DNA of 64,000 bases from Corynebacterium yonathiae (GCF_022288805.1 NZ_JAKOPM010000002.1:186001-250000); one strand, 5' to 3'. Positions 26,562 to 35,807 are shown, numbered from the stretch's first letter. Numbers and translations are program-made. Notes: generated by a model not told the origin, from the letters alone.

Positions 26562-28576
26562 TACTTGTAGTTCCTTGTCATCAGCGGGATCGAATCAAAG
26601 TACAGCGGCTCGGCGTGGCGGATGAACTCGTTCTTATTAGCGCCCGGCTCCCAGGCGGATACGAAGCACCAGTTCTCGTCGTCGCGTTCTGCCTCGCCGT
26701 CCTCGGTGAGGTGGTCCTCGCGGAAGTGAGCGCCACAGGACTCGTCGCGATCCAGAGCGTCAACACACATGAGCTCGCCTAGGTCCAGGTAGTCAGCAAC
26801 GCGCAGGCCGTATTCCAGCACCTGATTCATGTCGTTGGCCTCGCCCGGGATGCGGACATTAGCCCAGAAGTCCTCGCGCAGCTCACGGATCTTGGTGATG
26901 GCTTCCTTGAGGTCTTCCACGTTACGGGACACACCGCAGCCGTGGTACAGGATGTCGCCCAGCTGGCGGTGGTAGTAGGACGGACCGTGCGGGTTCTCGC
27001 CGCGCACACCCATGAGGCGGTCGATGCGCTCCTGGGATTGTGCCAGGGTTGCCTGTGCCTCTGGGGAATCCTCGGCCAGCTTCTCTTCGTTGAGGTGGTC
27101 AGCCAAGTAGTTCGGGATGGTAAACGGCAAGGTGAACCAGCCGTCGACGGAAGCCGAAAGCAGGGAGTTAGCACCCAGACGGTTAGCACCGTGGTAGGTC
27201 CAGGAACACTCACCGGCGGCGAAGAGGCCGTCGATGGAGGTCATCTCGTTGAAGTCGGTCCACAGGCCACCCATGGTGAAGTGGCAAGTCGGAGCGATAC
27301 GCATCGGAGTCTCGTAGGCGGACTCGCCGATGGCCTCCTCGTACATCTCAATGAGGTTGGAGTAGCGCTCGCGAATCTTGTCCTTGCCCAGGCGCTCGAT
27401 GGCGTCACGGAAGTCCAGGTACACCGAGTTGTGCAGGGGGCCAACACCCAGGCCAGCGTTAATCTGCTGGGAGATGGCGCGGGAAGCAACGTCACGCGGA
27501 ACCAGGTTGCCGAATGCCGGGTAGCGGCGCTCCAGGAAGTAGTCGCGCTCTTCTTCCGGAATGGTATTCGGGTCGCGGTCGTCGCCCTCCTTCTTCGGGG
27601 ACCAAATGCGGCCGTCGTTACGCAGGGACTCCGACATCAGGATGGTCTTAGACTGCCAATCGGAGTTGACCGGCAGGCCCGTCGGGTGGAACTGCACGAA
27701 GGCCGGGGAGGCCAGGTAGGCACCGCTGTCGTACGCACGCATCATGGCGCTGGCATTGGAGTTCTTAGCCAGGGTGGACATGTGGTAGACGTTGCCGTAG
27801 CCGCCGGTACCCAGCACGACTGCGTGGCCAGTGAAGGCCTTGAGCTCACCGGTAATCAGGTTGCGGGTAACGATGCCGCCTGCACGCTTCTTGCCATTGT
27901 CGTTGTAGACAATGATGTCCTGCAGATCATTATGGGCAAAGAGTTCTACGTTGCCCAGGCCGATCTGGCGGTAGAGCGCAGAGGTGGTGGACAGCTGCAG
28001 CTGCTGGCCTGTTTGACCACGGGTGTAGTAGGTACGGGAGACCTGCACACCACCGAAGGAACGGGTAGCCAGGGTGCCGCCGTACTCGCGAGCGAACGGT
28101 GCGCCGATGGCGTTCATGTGGTCAATAACGCGCACGGACTCGTTGGCCAAGCGCCAGCAGTCGGACTCGCGGCAGCGGTAGTCGCCACCCTTGACGGTGT
28201 CCTTGGTGTGGCGGTAGGCGGAGTCATTGTCCACCTTCTTGGCACGGGAGGCGTTGACGCCACCCTGCGCGGCGATGGAGTGCGCGCGGCGCGGGGAGTC
28301 GTGGTAGGTAAATACCTTTACCTTGTAGCCCAGCTCGCCCAGTGCGGCCGCAGCGGCACCGGCGGACAAGCCCGTACCAACCACGAGGACCTCAAACTTG
28401 CGGCGGTTTAGCGGGGAGACCAGCTGCATGTGGTCCTTTTGGTGGGACCACATGTCCTTCATTGGCACGCCGTGCGGTTCGTGGGATTCCAAGATGTTGC
28501 CGGCGGATACGCCCGGAACGATGGACTGTGGATGCGAGAACTTAGGGTGCTCGCGCTTGAGTTCAGTATTAGTCAT
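26561..28576 (-). CDS. sdhA: Succinate dehydrogenase flavoprotein subunit
   Basis: Oxidises succinate to fumarate in the TCA cycle at the inner face of the membrane, with covalently bound FAD. 671 residues. The FAD-binding motif VVGTGLSAGAAAAALGE is followed by the histidyl-FAD segment RRAHSIAAQGGVNA. The substrate-binding region has HPTGLPVN and the catalytic Arg/His region of APTCHFTMGG and ANRLGANSLL. The long N-terminus and the C-terminal extension match the actinobacterial B-type complex II. Middle gene of sdhCAB. Confidence 0.96.
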   Translation of the reverse strand: MTNTELKREHPKFSHPQSIVPGVSAGNILESHEPHGVPMKDMWSHQKDHMQLVSPLNRRKFEVLVVGTGLSAGAAAAALGELGYKVKVFTYHDSPRRAHSIAAQGGVNASRAKKVDNDSAYRHTKDTVKGGDYRCRESDCWRLANESVRVIDHMNAIGAPFAREYGGTLATRSFGGVQVSRTYYTRGQTGQQLQLSTTSALYRQIGLGNVELFAHNDLQDIIVYNDNGKKRAGGIVTRNLITGELKAFTGHAVVLGTGGYGNVYHMSTLAKNSNASAMMRAYDSGAYLASPAFVQFHPTGLPVNSDWQSKTILMSESLRNDGRIWSPKKEGDDRDPNTIPEEERDYFLERRYPAFGNLVPRDVASRAISQQINAGLGVGPLHNSVYLDFRDAIERLGKDKIRERYSNLIEMYEEAIGESAYETPMRIAPTCHFTMGGLWTDFNEMTSIDGLFAAGECSWTYHGANRLGANSLLSASVDGWFTLPFTIPNYLADHLNEEKLAEDSPEAQATLAQSQERIDRLMGVRGENPHGPSYYHRQLGDILYHGCGVSRNVEDLKEAITKIRELREDFWANVRIPGEANDMNQVLEYGLRVADYLDLGELMCVDALDRDESCGAHFREDHLTEDGEAERDDENWCFVSAWEPGANKNEFIRHAEPLYFDSIPLMTRNYK

Positions 28577-28591
28577 GGGTTTCTAACTCCT

Positions 28592-29347
28592 TTAGCTGAC
28601 CAAGCCCAGGGCAACGGACAAAGGCATAACGATGTTGCCGATGCAGACAACGGCCGGGATGACGTACGCCAGGATCAGGAAGGTCTGACGCCATTTAGCA
28701 CCGGTGATACCCAGGTCAGAAGCAGCAAGGCGAATGCCGTGGGTGAGGTGCAGGAACAGGAAGCACATGGCGATCACGTACACGATGGTGACCGGCCAGC
28801 GGCTAAAGGTTGCAATCATATTGGCCTTTACTGCACCCTCCACAAAGTCACCTGGGGCGATGGGCTGCACGCCCATAGTCAGGTCCAGCAGGTGGAAGAT
28901 GATGAACAGCAGCAAGACGATGCCGGAAACCAGCATGGACTTGGTAGCGAAGGAATCAAGGCCGCCCATCAGGTTGCTACGGCGGAACTTGCCGCGGGAT
29001 GCCTTGGATCGTGCGGTGAGAGCAAACGCGCCGTAGATGTGGGCGATGATGGCAACCAGCAGGACCGCGCGGATAATCCACAGCAGGCCCTCGTGCGGGA
29101 ACAGTGGCTCGCCCATGGAACGCAGGAATGCACCGTATTCATCCAGTGCCTCCTCGCCGCCGTGAGCAGGCAGGTACAACTTCAGGTTGCCGGCCATGTG
29201 GCCGACGACGAAAAGTGCAAACAGCAGGCCGGTGACGGCCATTATGAGCTTCAGAACCCAGGAGGGCACTCCCGGCTTCTGACGGATTGGTTCGTTAGTA
29301 ATGTGGCCGTGAGCTACTGCCTCACGGTCGGGATTTCTTAAAGTCAT
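28592..29347 (-). CDS. sdhC: Succinate dehydrogenase cytochrome b subunit
   Basis: Fused membrane anchor (SdhCD type), 251 residues, about five hydrophobic segments such as LIMAVTGLLFALFVVGHMAGN and MLVSGIVLLLFIIFHLLDL. Several membrane-facing His residues (HMAGN, FHLL, HLTHGIRLA) are candidate haem b ligands. This one-protein anchor is typical of actinobacteria and Bacillus. First gene of the operon, 15 bases before sdhA. Its upstream region shared with ramB has a DtxR-like box and a CRP/GlxR-like site. Confidence 0.93.
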   Translation of the reverse strand: MTLRNPDREAVAHGHITNEPIRQKPGVPSWVLKLIMAVTGLLFALFVVGHMAGNLKLYLPAHGGEEALDEYGAFLRSMGEPLFPHEGLLWIIRAVLLVAIIAHIYGAFALTARSKASRGKFRRSNLMGGLDSFATKSMLVSGIVLLLFIIFHLLDLTMGVQPIAPGDFVEGAVKANMIATFSRWPVTIVYVIAMCFLFLHLTHGIRLAASDLGITGAKWRQTFLILAYVIPAVVCIGNIVMPLSVALGLVS

Positions 29348-29457
29348 GACACCTCCATTGTCGCCCTCACTTTAACTGGGCTTAACCGCTGGTTACCAGT
29401 CAATTCCTATGGTGTTTCACCTAACGGTACGGCGGTACGGTTAAAGCCAGAATTCTT

Positions 29458-29476
29458 TTAGGTAAGGGTTACCTTA
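29458..29476. promoter_or_regulatory. DtxR-box-like site upstream of sdhC
   Basis: A 19-bp site, TTAGGTAAGGGTTACCTTA, in the 370-base sdhC-ramB gap. It agrees at 14 of 19 positions with the DtxR consensus (half-site TTAGGTTAG) and is nearly palindromic. It lies 111 bases before the sdhC start. Iron-dependent control of the iron-rich SdhB would make sense, but binding is not shown. Confidence 0.5.
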
Positions 29477-29554
29477 GAAGGTTTGAGGCAAAACGTCGCT
29501 ACCTTGGCCGCTCGCAATTCCGAAATATCTACGTTGCGTAATTCGCTTTCCAGA

Positions 29555-29570
29555 TGTGAACTTGATCACC
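29555..29570. promoter_or_regulatory. CRP/GlxR-like site between sdhC and ramB
   Basis: TGTGAACTTGATCACC: first half-site TGTGA, six bases, second half-site TCAC followed by C in place of A. This is one mismatch from the cAMP-receptor consensus used by corynebacterial GlxR. It lies 148 bases before the ramB start. GlxR regulation of sdh and ramB is reported in C. glutamicum (from memory). The rest of this gap, apart from the DtxR-like box, is A/T-rich promoter DNA with a partial RamB-like element near 29610. Confidence 0.5.
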
Positions 29571-29717
29571 CAGTGTTACTAGAGTGACCGCCTTACCCCT
29601 TTATGTGTCAAACTTTCGCATGAAACCCACATGCGCCCCACAGGCGTGGTGAATATTCTTCGCAAGATCTTTGCGATTAAGGTGCACACCCGCAGGCCAC
29701 CCAGTAACCTTTCCGGC

Positions 29718-31127
29718 ATGAGTAAGACGTATGTGGGATCCCGCCTTCGCCAGCTTCGCCGCGAGCGCGATCTAAGTCAGGCATCCCTTGCCGCAACGCT
29801 TGGACTCTCCGCCAGCTACGTCAATCAGATCGAACACGACGTTCGGCCTCTGACCGTTCCGGTACTCCTCCGCATCACCGAGGTTTTCGGTGTTGATGCC
29901 ACCTTTTTCTCTCGCGACGATGACTCCCGCCTCCTCGCCGAGATCCAGGACGTCATCCAAGACAAGGAGCTGTGCCCCTCCCCCGTCGAGTTGCAGGAGC
30001 TCTCCGAGCTGGTCTATAACCATCCCACCGTTGCCCGCACGCTGGTGGATGTCCACCGCCGCTACCGCAACGTGCGCGATAAGCTCTCGCTCGCCACGGA
30101 TACCCGCCGCACCACAGAGGCCACCCAGGCCCTGTCCATGCCGCACGATGAGGTGCGCGATTTCTTCTACGCCCGCCAGAACTACCTGGACGACCTGGAC
30201 CACCATGCGGAGCAGCTTGCCGACGCCCTCTCGGTCACCCAATTCGGCATCCGCGACACCGAACACGCCCTAGCCCAGCGCCTGCGCGATCACCACAACG
30301 TAGACATCCACATAACTTCACAAATGGATGGCACCCTGCACAGTTTTGACCGCGAGACCGGCGAGTTCCGACTCGCCTCGCGCTTGAGCGAGGGACAACG
30401 CGCCTTCCGCATGGCTGCGGAACTGAGTTTCCTCGAGGCTGGGGATCGCATCTCCTCGCTAGTAGAGGAAGAACCATTTACCTCGGACGCCTCACGTAAC
30501 CTAGCGCAACGCGGCCTGGCCAGCTATTTCGCCGCCGCCACCGTGATGCCCTACGCCCTGATGCATTCCGAGGCCGAGCGCTCCGGCTACGACGTGGAAT
30601 ACCTCTGCCAAGTATTCGGCGTGGGCTATGAATCCGTCGCCTCCCGCCTGTCCACTCTGCAGCGCGATAATCTGCGTGGCATTCCTTTTACCTTCGTCCG
30701 CGTCGACCGCGCAGGAAATATGTCCAAGCGCCAGTCCGCCACCGGTGTGCACTTTTCCAATAATGGCGGCACCTGTCCGCTGTGGAATGTCTACGAGACC
30801 TTCACACAACCTGGCATCATCTCCCGGCAGTTGGCCCAGATGCCCGATGGCCGCAATTACCTGTGGATCTCGCGCGCCGTCCAGCACCATCAGGGACGCT
30901 TTGGCGATACCGATAAGCTCTTCGCCATCGGCCTTGGCTGCGAGGCCCGCCACGCCGACCGCACCGTCTACGCCGAGGGCCTTGATCTCAAAGACCTCTC
31001 CTCCGCGACCCCTATTGGCTCCGGTTGCCGCACCTGCCCGCGCGAGAATTGTGCGCAGCGCGCCTTCCCACCCATTAACGAGGTCATCAACGTCGATGCC
31101 CACCGCTCCGCCGTGGCACCGTACTAA
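29718..31127 (+). CDS. ramB: Acetate-metabolism transcriptional regulator RamB
   Basis: 469 residues. An N-terminal XRE helix-turn-helix ([30 protein letters not shown]) is followed by an ImmA/IrrE-like region and a C-terminal short-chain-fatty-acyl regulator domain with clustered cysteines ([14 protein letters not shown]). In C. glutamicum RamB represses acetate and glyoxylate-cycle genes and acts on the sdh region. I chose the ATG at 29718 because the HTH begins directly after it; the longer reading frame from 29631 adds an Arg-rich non-conserved stretch. It diverges from sdhCAB. Confidence 0.93.
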   Translation: MSKTYVGSRLRQLRRERDLSQASLAATLGLSASYVNQIEHDVRPLTVPVLLRITEVFGVDATFFSRDDDSRLLAEIQDVIQDKELCPSPVELQELSELVYNHPTVARTLVDVHRRYRNVRDKLSLATDTRRTTEATQALSMPHDEVRDFFYARQNYLDDLDHHAEQLADALSVTQFGIRDTEHALAQRLRDHHNVDIHITSQMDGTLHSFDRETGEFRLASRLSEGQRAFRMAAELSFLEAGDRISSLVEEEPFTSDASRNLAQRGLASYFAAATVMPYALMHSEAERSGYDVEYLCQVFGVGYESVASRLSTLQRDNLRGIPFTFVRVDRAGNMSKRQSATGVHFSNNGGTCPLWNVYETFTQPGIISRQLAQMPDGRNYLWISRAVQHHQGRFGDTDKLFAIGLGCEARHADRTVYAEGLDLKDLSSATPIGSGCRTCPRENCAQRAFPPINEVINVDAHRSAVAPY

Positions 31128-31171
31128 TTACGCATCGCCACGACGAACCTTTCGGGGGCGTAGACATACAA

Positions 31172-31220
31172 ACGGCACCGCGGTCCCTCTGCCCGGTGGG
31201 CGGGGACGGCGCGGTGCCGT
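31172..31220. terminator. Bidirectional hairpin between ramB and lpd
   Basis: 11-bp perfect arms (31172-31182 with 31210-31220) plus an inner pairing of GTCCC with GGGAC. It lies in the 131-base gap between the convergent ramB and lpd. No clear T run on either strand, so the stem itself is the main evidence. Confidence 0.6.
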
Positions 31221-31258
31221 GGGCGTCGCTTCACGGCGACGTCGCCAAGCAGCCCTGC

Positions 31259-32671
31259 TTAGAGGTTAATCATGTGGCCGCCGATGCCTTCGGCAGCTTC
31301 CTTCATGGCCTCAGAGAGGGTTGGGTGGGTGTGGACGTTGCGGCCGATTTCCTCAGCGGTGAGGTCAAAACGCTGTGCCAGGGTCAGCTCCGGCAGCAGC
31401 TCGGAGACATTGGAGCCCACCATGTGGCCGCCGATAAGCTCGCCATACTCGCCATCCGCAATGAGCTTGACAAAGCCCGCGGTCTCGTTGAGGCCAGCAG
31501 CCTTGCCGTTAGCGGAGAACGGGAAGGTAGCAACCTTGATATCGCGGTCCGCGAACTTCTCCTTGGCAGCCTCTTCGGTGTAGCCGAAGGAAGCGACCTG
31601 CGGGTTGCAGAAGGTAGCGCGCGGCATATTCATGTAGTCACCCAGAAGCTGGGTCTCTACACCGGCGATGGTCTCTGCGGCGACAACGCCTTGTGCCTCA
31701 GCAACGTGTGCGAGCTGCAACTTCGCGGTGACGTCACCGATGGCGTAGATGTGGTCCACGTTGGTGCGCATGGTGTCATCGATGGCGATGGCGCCGCGCT
31801 CGGTGAGCTCAACGCCGGTGTTCTCCAGGCCGAAGCCCTCGGTGCGCGGGGCGAAGCCGATGGAAATCATGGCGCGGTCCACGGTAAGGGTGTCCTGCTT
31901 GGAGCCATCCTTGGACTCGACCTCAACGGTGACATTGTCGCCGTTGTCCTTGACGGAGGTGGTCTTGTAGCCAGTCAGCAGCTTAACGCCGAGCTTCTTG
32001 TACTCCTTAGCGATGGCCTTGGAGACGTCCTTGTCCTCGTTCGGCAGGACGCGGTCCATGAACTCCACGATGGTGACGTCCACGCCGTAGTTGGACAGAA
32101 CATAAGCAAATTCCATGCCGATGGCACCGGCGCCAACGATGACCATGGACTTCGGGGCCTCATCGTTGAGGATCTGCTCCTCGTAGGAGACGATATTGCC
32201 GCCCAGCTCTACGCCCGGCAGAGACTTGACCACGGAGCCGGTAGCGATGATGCAGTCATCGAAGGTGACGGTCTTGCCCCTGTCATCACCGTCGGTGATT
32301 TCAATGGTCTTATCATCCTTGAAGGAGCCCAAACCATTGATCTCGGTGATCTTATTCTTCTTCATCAGGTAATGAACGCCCTTGACGATGCCCGCGGAGA
32401 CCTTGCGGGAACGCTTGTGGGCAACACCGAAGTCGAAGGAGACATCGCCGGAGATGCCAAAATCCTTTGCTTCGTGATTGAAGGTGTGGGCAACCTCAGC
32501 ATTCTTCAGCAGCGCCTTGGAAGGGATGCAGCCTACATTCAGGCAGACACCGCCCCAGTACTGCTTCTCGATTACGGCAACTTTCTTACCAAGCTGAGCT
32601 GCACGGATGGCGGCCACGTAGCCGCCAGGGCCCGCGCCGAGTACTACTACGTCATAATGTTCATTAGTCAC
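31259..32671 (-). CDS. lpd: Dihydrolipoyl dehydrogenase (E3)
   Basis: FAD enzyme that reoxidises dihydrolipoamide of the pyruvate and 2-oxoglutarate dehydrogenase complexes. 470 residues. The FAD motif is [14 protein letters not shown], the redox disulfide is [16 protein letters not shown] (Cys about residues 43 and 48), the NAD motif is [15 protein letters not shown] and the C-terminal active-site His-Glu is in [16 protein letters not shown]. In C. glutamicum lpd lies in the same region near sdh and ramB. Monocistronic here, ending at a stem-loop shared with ramB. Confidence 0.96.
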   Translation of the reverse strand: MTNEHYDVVVLGAGPGGYVAAIRAAQLGKKVAVIEKQYWGGVCLNVGCIPSKALLKNAEVAHTFNHEAKDFGISGDVSFDFGVAHKRSRKVSAGIVKGVHYLMKKNKITEINGLGSFKDDKTIEITDGDDRGKTVTFDDCIIATGSVVKSLPGVELGGNIVSYEEQILNDEAPKSMVIVGAGAIGMEFAYVLSNYGVDVTIVEFMDRVLPNEDKDVSKAIAKEYKKLGVKLLTGYKTTSVKDNGDNVTVEVESKDGSKQDTLTVDRAMISIGFAPRTEGFGLENTGVELTERGAIAIDDTMRTNVDHIYAIGDVTAKLQLAHVAEAQGVVAAETIAGVETQLLGDYMNMPRATFCNPQVASFGYTEEAAKEKFADRDIKVATFPFSANGKAAGLNETAGFVKLIADGEYGELIGGHMVGSNVSELLPELTLAQRFDLTAEEIGRNVHTHPTLSEAMKEAAEGIGGHMINL

Positions 32672-32752
32672 GCCCTACAGGATACGTAACTTTCCCCTCC
32701 ATGTCGCGCATTGGGTCACACTCCTATGCCCGAGCACCCCACGCTTCGGGGG

Positions 32753-32811
32753 TAAAACGCACAAAGGCCCTGCACGGGGGGCGTCGGCAAGCGCGCGACG
32801 CCGTGCAGGGC
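32753..32811 (-). terminator. Terminator of the 36-aa peptide gene
   Basis: 11-bp perfect arms (32767-32777 with 32801-32811) with further pairing of GCGTCG with CGACGC inside. On the minus strand the T-rich TTTGTGCGTTTT follows. It starts 16 bases after the stop of the small peptide gene, which supports that gene as a transcribed unit. Confidence 0.8.
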
Positions 32812-32826
32812 TATGGGCTCGGTGTT

Positions 32827-32937
32827 TTAGAACAGGCCGAGAGCCAGTGCGGCGGCGGAGGACATGGAGGAACCCATGTGCAGGAACTGGCCCAGAACTT
32901 CATTGATGGACACGAGGATGGAATCGAAAACGTTCAT
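32827..32937 (-). CDS. 36-aa hydrophobic peptide, possible mycomembrane porin-like protein
   Basis: Short gene with start, ribosome site (AGAAAGAAG five bases before ATG) and its own terminator. The product begins MNVFDSILVSINEVLGQFLH and ends SSAAALALGLF. It has no signal peptide; its helices look amphipathic, with six Ser, one His and a net negative charge. Size and style resemble the leaderless PorA/PorH-type mycomembrane channel peptides of corynebacteria, which are O-mycoloylated on Ser by MytC. A mycoloyltransferase gene lies 1.7 kb away. I see no clear residue-by-residue match to PorA or PorH, so the role is a hypothesis. A toxic or regulatory peptide is also possible. Confidence 0.65.
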   Translation of the reverse strand: MNVFDSILVSINEVLGQFLHMGSSMSSAAALALGLF

Positions 32938-33201
32938 TGTGCTTCTTTCTGTGTTTTTACTTGCCTAGAGCGAGGTATGGGCCCGCGGACGGGACCGCAC
33001 TTTCACACGTTTAGTACTAGCGGAGATTCTAGCGCCACCGTTACATACGCGCTGCGTTCAAAATTATGACATACAAACCACATGTGTCACAGGTTTTGCT
33101 ACATTAAATAGGGACTATTAAAGCATAGAGCCTTGCTGATACTCTCGTTTTACGGAACGATATCTACTGAGAAGTTTCTTCTAATTCGAGGATGCAAAAA
33201 T

Positions 33202-34606
33202 ATGCATACCTTGCACTCAACCGGTTCCCGCGTGGTAGGCATCGCTATTGCGGCCGGAGGCCTCTCCACCACTCACGCCTCCGCCGTAGAGCCGGCCGAA
33301 ATTCAGGGTGACCCCACCCCGTCCACCATCCGCGAGGCTAACCTCACTACCCCAGCAGATGCGGAAAACATCAACTACGTTATCACCACCGAGGGCGAAA
33401 TCCTCGCGGTAGATATTGCCGGACTGAAGAACAAGGACAAGTGGAAGGGCCTCGCCTTTGGTCACGGCAGTGGCCAGCGTAAGCACTACGGCACCCCTGT
33501 AAAGGCCCTAACCGCCACCTCCGCCACTCTGGGCGGCCGCGAGGTTCCGCTTGCGGTCATCACTCCGAACGGCAACTTTGATAAGAAGCGCTCCACCCTG
33601 CATTTACTCAACGGCGCGGGCGGCGCTGAGCAGGGCCTGTCTTGGCTGACTAACACCGTCAACCACGACATCGACCCCAAGACTGAGGGCGCACAGAACA
33701 TAGTGACTTTCAACACGTCCAGGGATGCCAACGTGGTCATCCCGCGGGCCGGCGCTTTCCTTATTACACCGCCTGGGTATCTGCCCCAGGAAATAGCTAC
33801 CTCAAGGTCCCCAGAAGTGGGAAACCTTCCTGACCAAGGAATTGCCAGGCGCTCTAGAGGCCCATATCGGAGGCAATAGCAAGCGCGTCATCGCTGGCAT
33901 GTCTTTGTCCGCTACCTCCTCCCTGCTGTTGGCGGAGCATATCCCGGGCTTCCACAACGCGGAGGGCTCCTTCTCCGGCTGCGCGGCCACTTCTCGCCCG
34001 CTGCCACGCCTATACGCCCAGCTGACCGTCAACCGCGGCGGGGGCTCGGCCGATCAGTTGTGGGGCACCATGGGCAGCGAATACAACGTGTACAACGACG
34101 CGTTGGTCAATGCCACCCCGACGAATTTGCGCCCATCTGGGACTTACGATTCCGTGAACAGCGGTTTGGGCGGTACTAACGACCGGGGCGCACAAGGTTC
34201 CCCTACGCTGCTGGTTGAAAACGGTGTCATCGAGGCCGCAATGAGCCCCTGCATCTACAACCTCAAGGCCAAGATAGATTCCTAGGGCATGAAGGCGGAC
34301 TGGAACTTCCGCAATACCGGCACCCACTTCTGACCAAGCTGGCACAATGACCTCTCCACCTCGTGGAAGACCTTCGAACGTGGCTTTGCCAAGGACGCCA
34401 CAGAAGCACCGGCCTCACCCGGCTCACCGGCGGTAGAGGCTATTGAGCTTTCCATTCATGCGCCGCAAGCTCAGGAAAATGCGCAGATCAAGGACGCCCG
34501 GAGCACCGCTGACCAATCCCCGGATAAGGACTACGTCGAAGATATGACCACTCGCACTCCGGAGACCGCCGGCACTGCGGAAAAAGCAACGCTGCAGTAT
34601 AATTAG
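33202..34606 (+). pseudogene. Mycoloyltransferase pseudogene (two frameshifts, two stops)
   Basis: Remnant of an antigen-85-like mycoloyltransferase, clearly paralogous to the intact gene that follows. The first frame encodes a signal peptide and LLNGAGGAEQGLSWL. A one-base loss near 33757 and another near 33814 shift the frame twice. The third frame resumes at QKWETFLTKELPG and holds the nucleophile motif AGMSLSATSS. An in-frame TAG (34283) and TGA (34331) follow; the second falls at the Trp of the active-site HSW motif. An Ala/Glu/Thr-rich tail of about 70 codons, absent from the intact paralogue, ends at 34606. It cannot make a normal enzyme without suppression of all four lesions. Confidence 0.9.
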
Positions 34607-34607
34607 C

Positions 34608-34649
34608 TAGTCCATAAACTACAGGAAGTAGTCTATTAACTACAGGAAA
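34608..34649 (+). repeat. 21-bp tandem repeat in the mycoloyltransferase leader
   Basis: Two 21-base units (34608-34628 and 34629-34649) match at 18 of 21 positions. Each contains ACTACAGGAA, so the ribosome site is present twice; the copy nearer the ATG at 34658 has the better spacing. It begins directly after the pseudogene stop. Confidence 0.8.
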
Positions 34650-34657
34650 GAAGCACT

Positions 34658-35737
34658 ATGAAGCATCTTAGCTCCATCCTTGCCTCCACCGCCGTGTGCG
34701 CAGGCTTGGCTTGCGCCCCGCTGGCGGGCGCCGCACAGCTCACCCCGCAGCAGGTAGCGGGCAATGCTGCCCAGTCCACCCTAGCCCCACTAGAGGTCAC
34801 CCCGGAGTTGGAGCAGAAGACCTGGTACCAGAAGTACAAGGACGATCCGCGCGTCGAAAAGCTGCAGGCTACCTCCCCGGCCATGGACGGCCGCAAGATT
34901 CCGCTGGCGGTCATTCGCGCGACGGACGAGAACCGCCCAACCATTTACCTGCTCAACGGTGCAGGCGGCGCAGAGCAGGACATGGACTGGCTGAAGCTTT
35001 CTGATGCCGTTGATTTCTACCACTCCAAGAACGTCAACGTGGTAATCCCGCAGGCCGGTGCCTTCTCCTACTACACCGACTGGGTTTCCGAGCCAAACTC
35101 CAAGTACCTCAAGGGACCGCAGAAGTGGGAAACCTTCCTCACCAAGGAGCTGCCAGGAACTATCGAGGGCCACATCAAGGCCGATAACCACCGCGCCATC
35201 GCAGGCATGTCCATGTCCGCTACCTCCTCCCTGCTCTTGGCAGAGCACAACCAGGGCTTTTATGACGCCGTCGGTTCCTTCGCGGGCTGCGCGGCTACCG
35301 CCTACCCGCTAGAACACAAGGCTGTTGAGCTCACCGTCAACCGCGGCGGTGCTACCGCGGAGCAGATGTGGGGCCCGTTCGGCTCCCCCACCAACCGCTA
35401 TAACGATGCGATGATGAACCATGAAAAGCTGCGTGGCACGGAACTATACATTTCTTCTGGTTCCGGTCTGGCTGGCAAGGAGGATACTTTCTCCTATAAA
35501 CTGTCTGAGGGCAATAACCCCGTAGCGGCCGCTGCAGGCTCCGCCGTCCTGCAGGGTGAAGGCGGCGCCATTGAAGCGGGTGTGAACTACTGCACCCATA
35601 ACTTCAAGGCCAAGCTGGACCAGGCCGGCATCCCGGCTACCTATAACTTCCGCAATACCGGCACCCACTCCTGGCCACATTGGATAGAGGATCTCAAGGA
35701 TTCCTGGCCGGTGTTCGAGCGCGCTTTCAATAAATAA
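34658..35737 (+). CDS. Secreted mycoloyltransferase (MytC/Cmt-like, antigen 85 family)
   Basis: 359 residues. An N-terminal signal peptide ends near ALAGAAQ. The alpha/beta-hydrolase domain follows, with YLLNGAGGAEQDMDWL, nucleophile Ser185 in AGMSMSATSS and catalytic His337 in THSWPHW. It transfers mycolic acids from trehalose monomycolate to acceptors such as trehalose, arabinogalactan or protein Ser in the mycomembrane. Its location between the rml and lpd/ramB regions resembles that of cg0413 in C. glutamicum, which encodes the protein O-mycoloyltransferase MytC (from memory), so a protein-acylating role is possible. Acceptor is not determinable from sequence. Confidence 0.88.
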   Translation: MKHLSSILASTAVCAGLACAPLAGAAQLTPQQVAGNAAQSTLAPLEVTPELEQKTWYQKYKDDPRVEKLQATSPAMDGRKIPLAVIRATDENRPTIYLLNGAGGAEQDMDWLKLSDAVDFYHSKNVNVVIPQAGAFSYYTDWVSEPNSKYLKGPQKWETFLTKELPGTIEGHIKADNHRAIAGMSMSATSSLLLAEHNQGFYDAVGSFAGCAATAYPLEHKAVELTVNRGGATAEQMWGPFGSPTNRYNDAMMNHEKLRGTELYISSGSGLAGKEDTFSYKLSEGNNPVAAAAGSAVLQGEGGAIEAGVNYCTHNFKAKLDQAGIPATYNFRNTGTHSWPHWIEDLKDSWPVFERAFNK

Positions 35738-35758
35738 GCTCGTTTCTTTCCCCGGCTA

Positions 35759-35807
35759 AAAGGGCGGTAGGCTTGCAGCATTATGAAGTTGCTTCCTACC
35801 GCCCTTT
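35759..35807 (+). promoter_or_regulatory. 13-bp inverted repeat enclosing the M1 peptidase start codon
   Basis: Perfect 13-bp arms: 35759-35771 and 35795-35807. The first arm contains GGTAGG, the apparent ribosome site, and the ATG at 35783 lies in the 23-base loop. The second arm is codons 5-8 of the peptidase. It may be the terminator of the mycoloyltransferase gene that intrudes into the next gene, or a translation-control hairpin. Confidence 0.7.

Noticed and set aside
26942..28411. 489-aa plus-strand frame opposite sdhA
   Set aside because: It is the antisense of the sdhA gene; Val/Gly-rich and lacks any family motif.
31196..32689. 497-aa plus-strand frame opposite lpd
   Set aside because: It is an antisense artefact of GC-rich codon use; lpd on the minus strand has all catalytic motifs.
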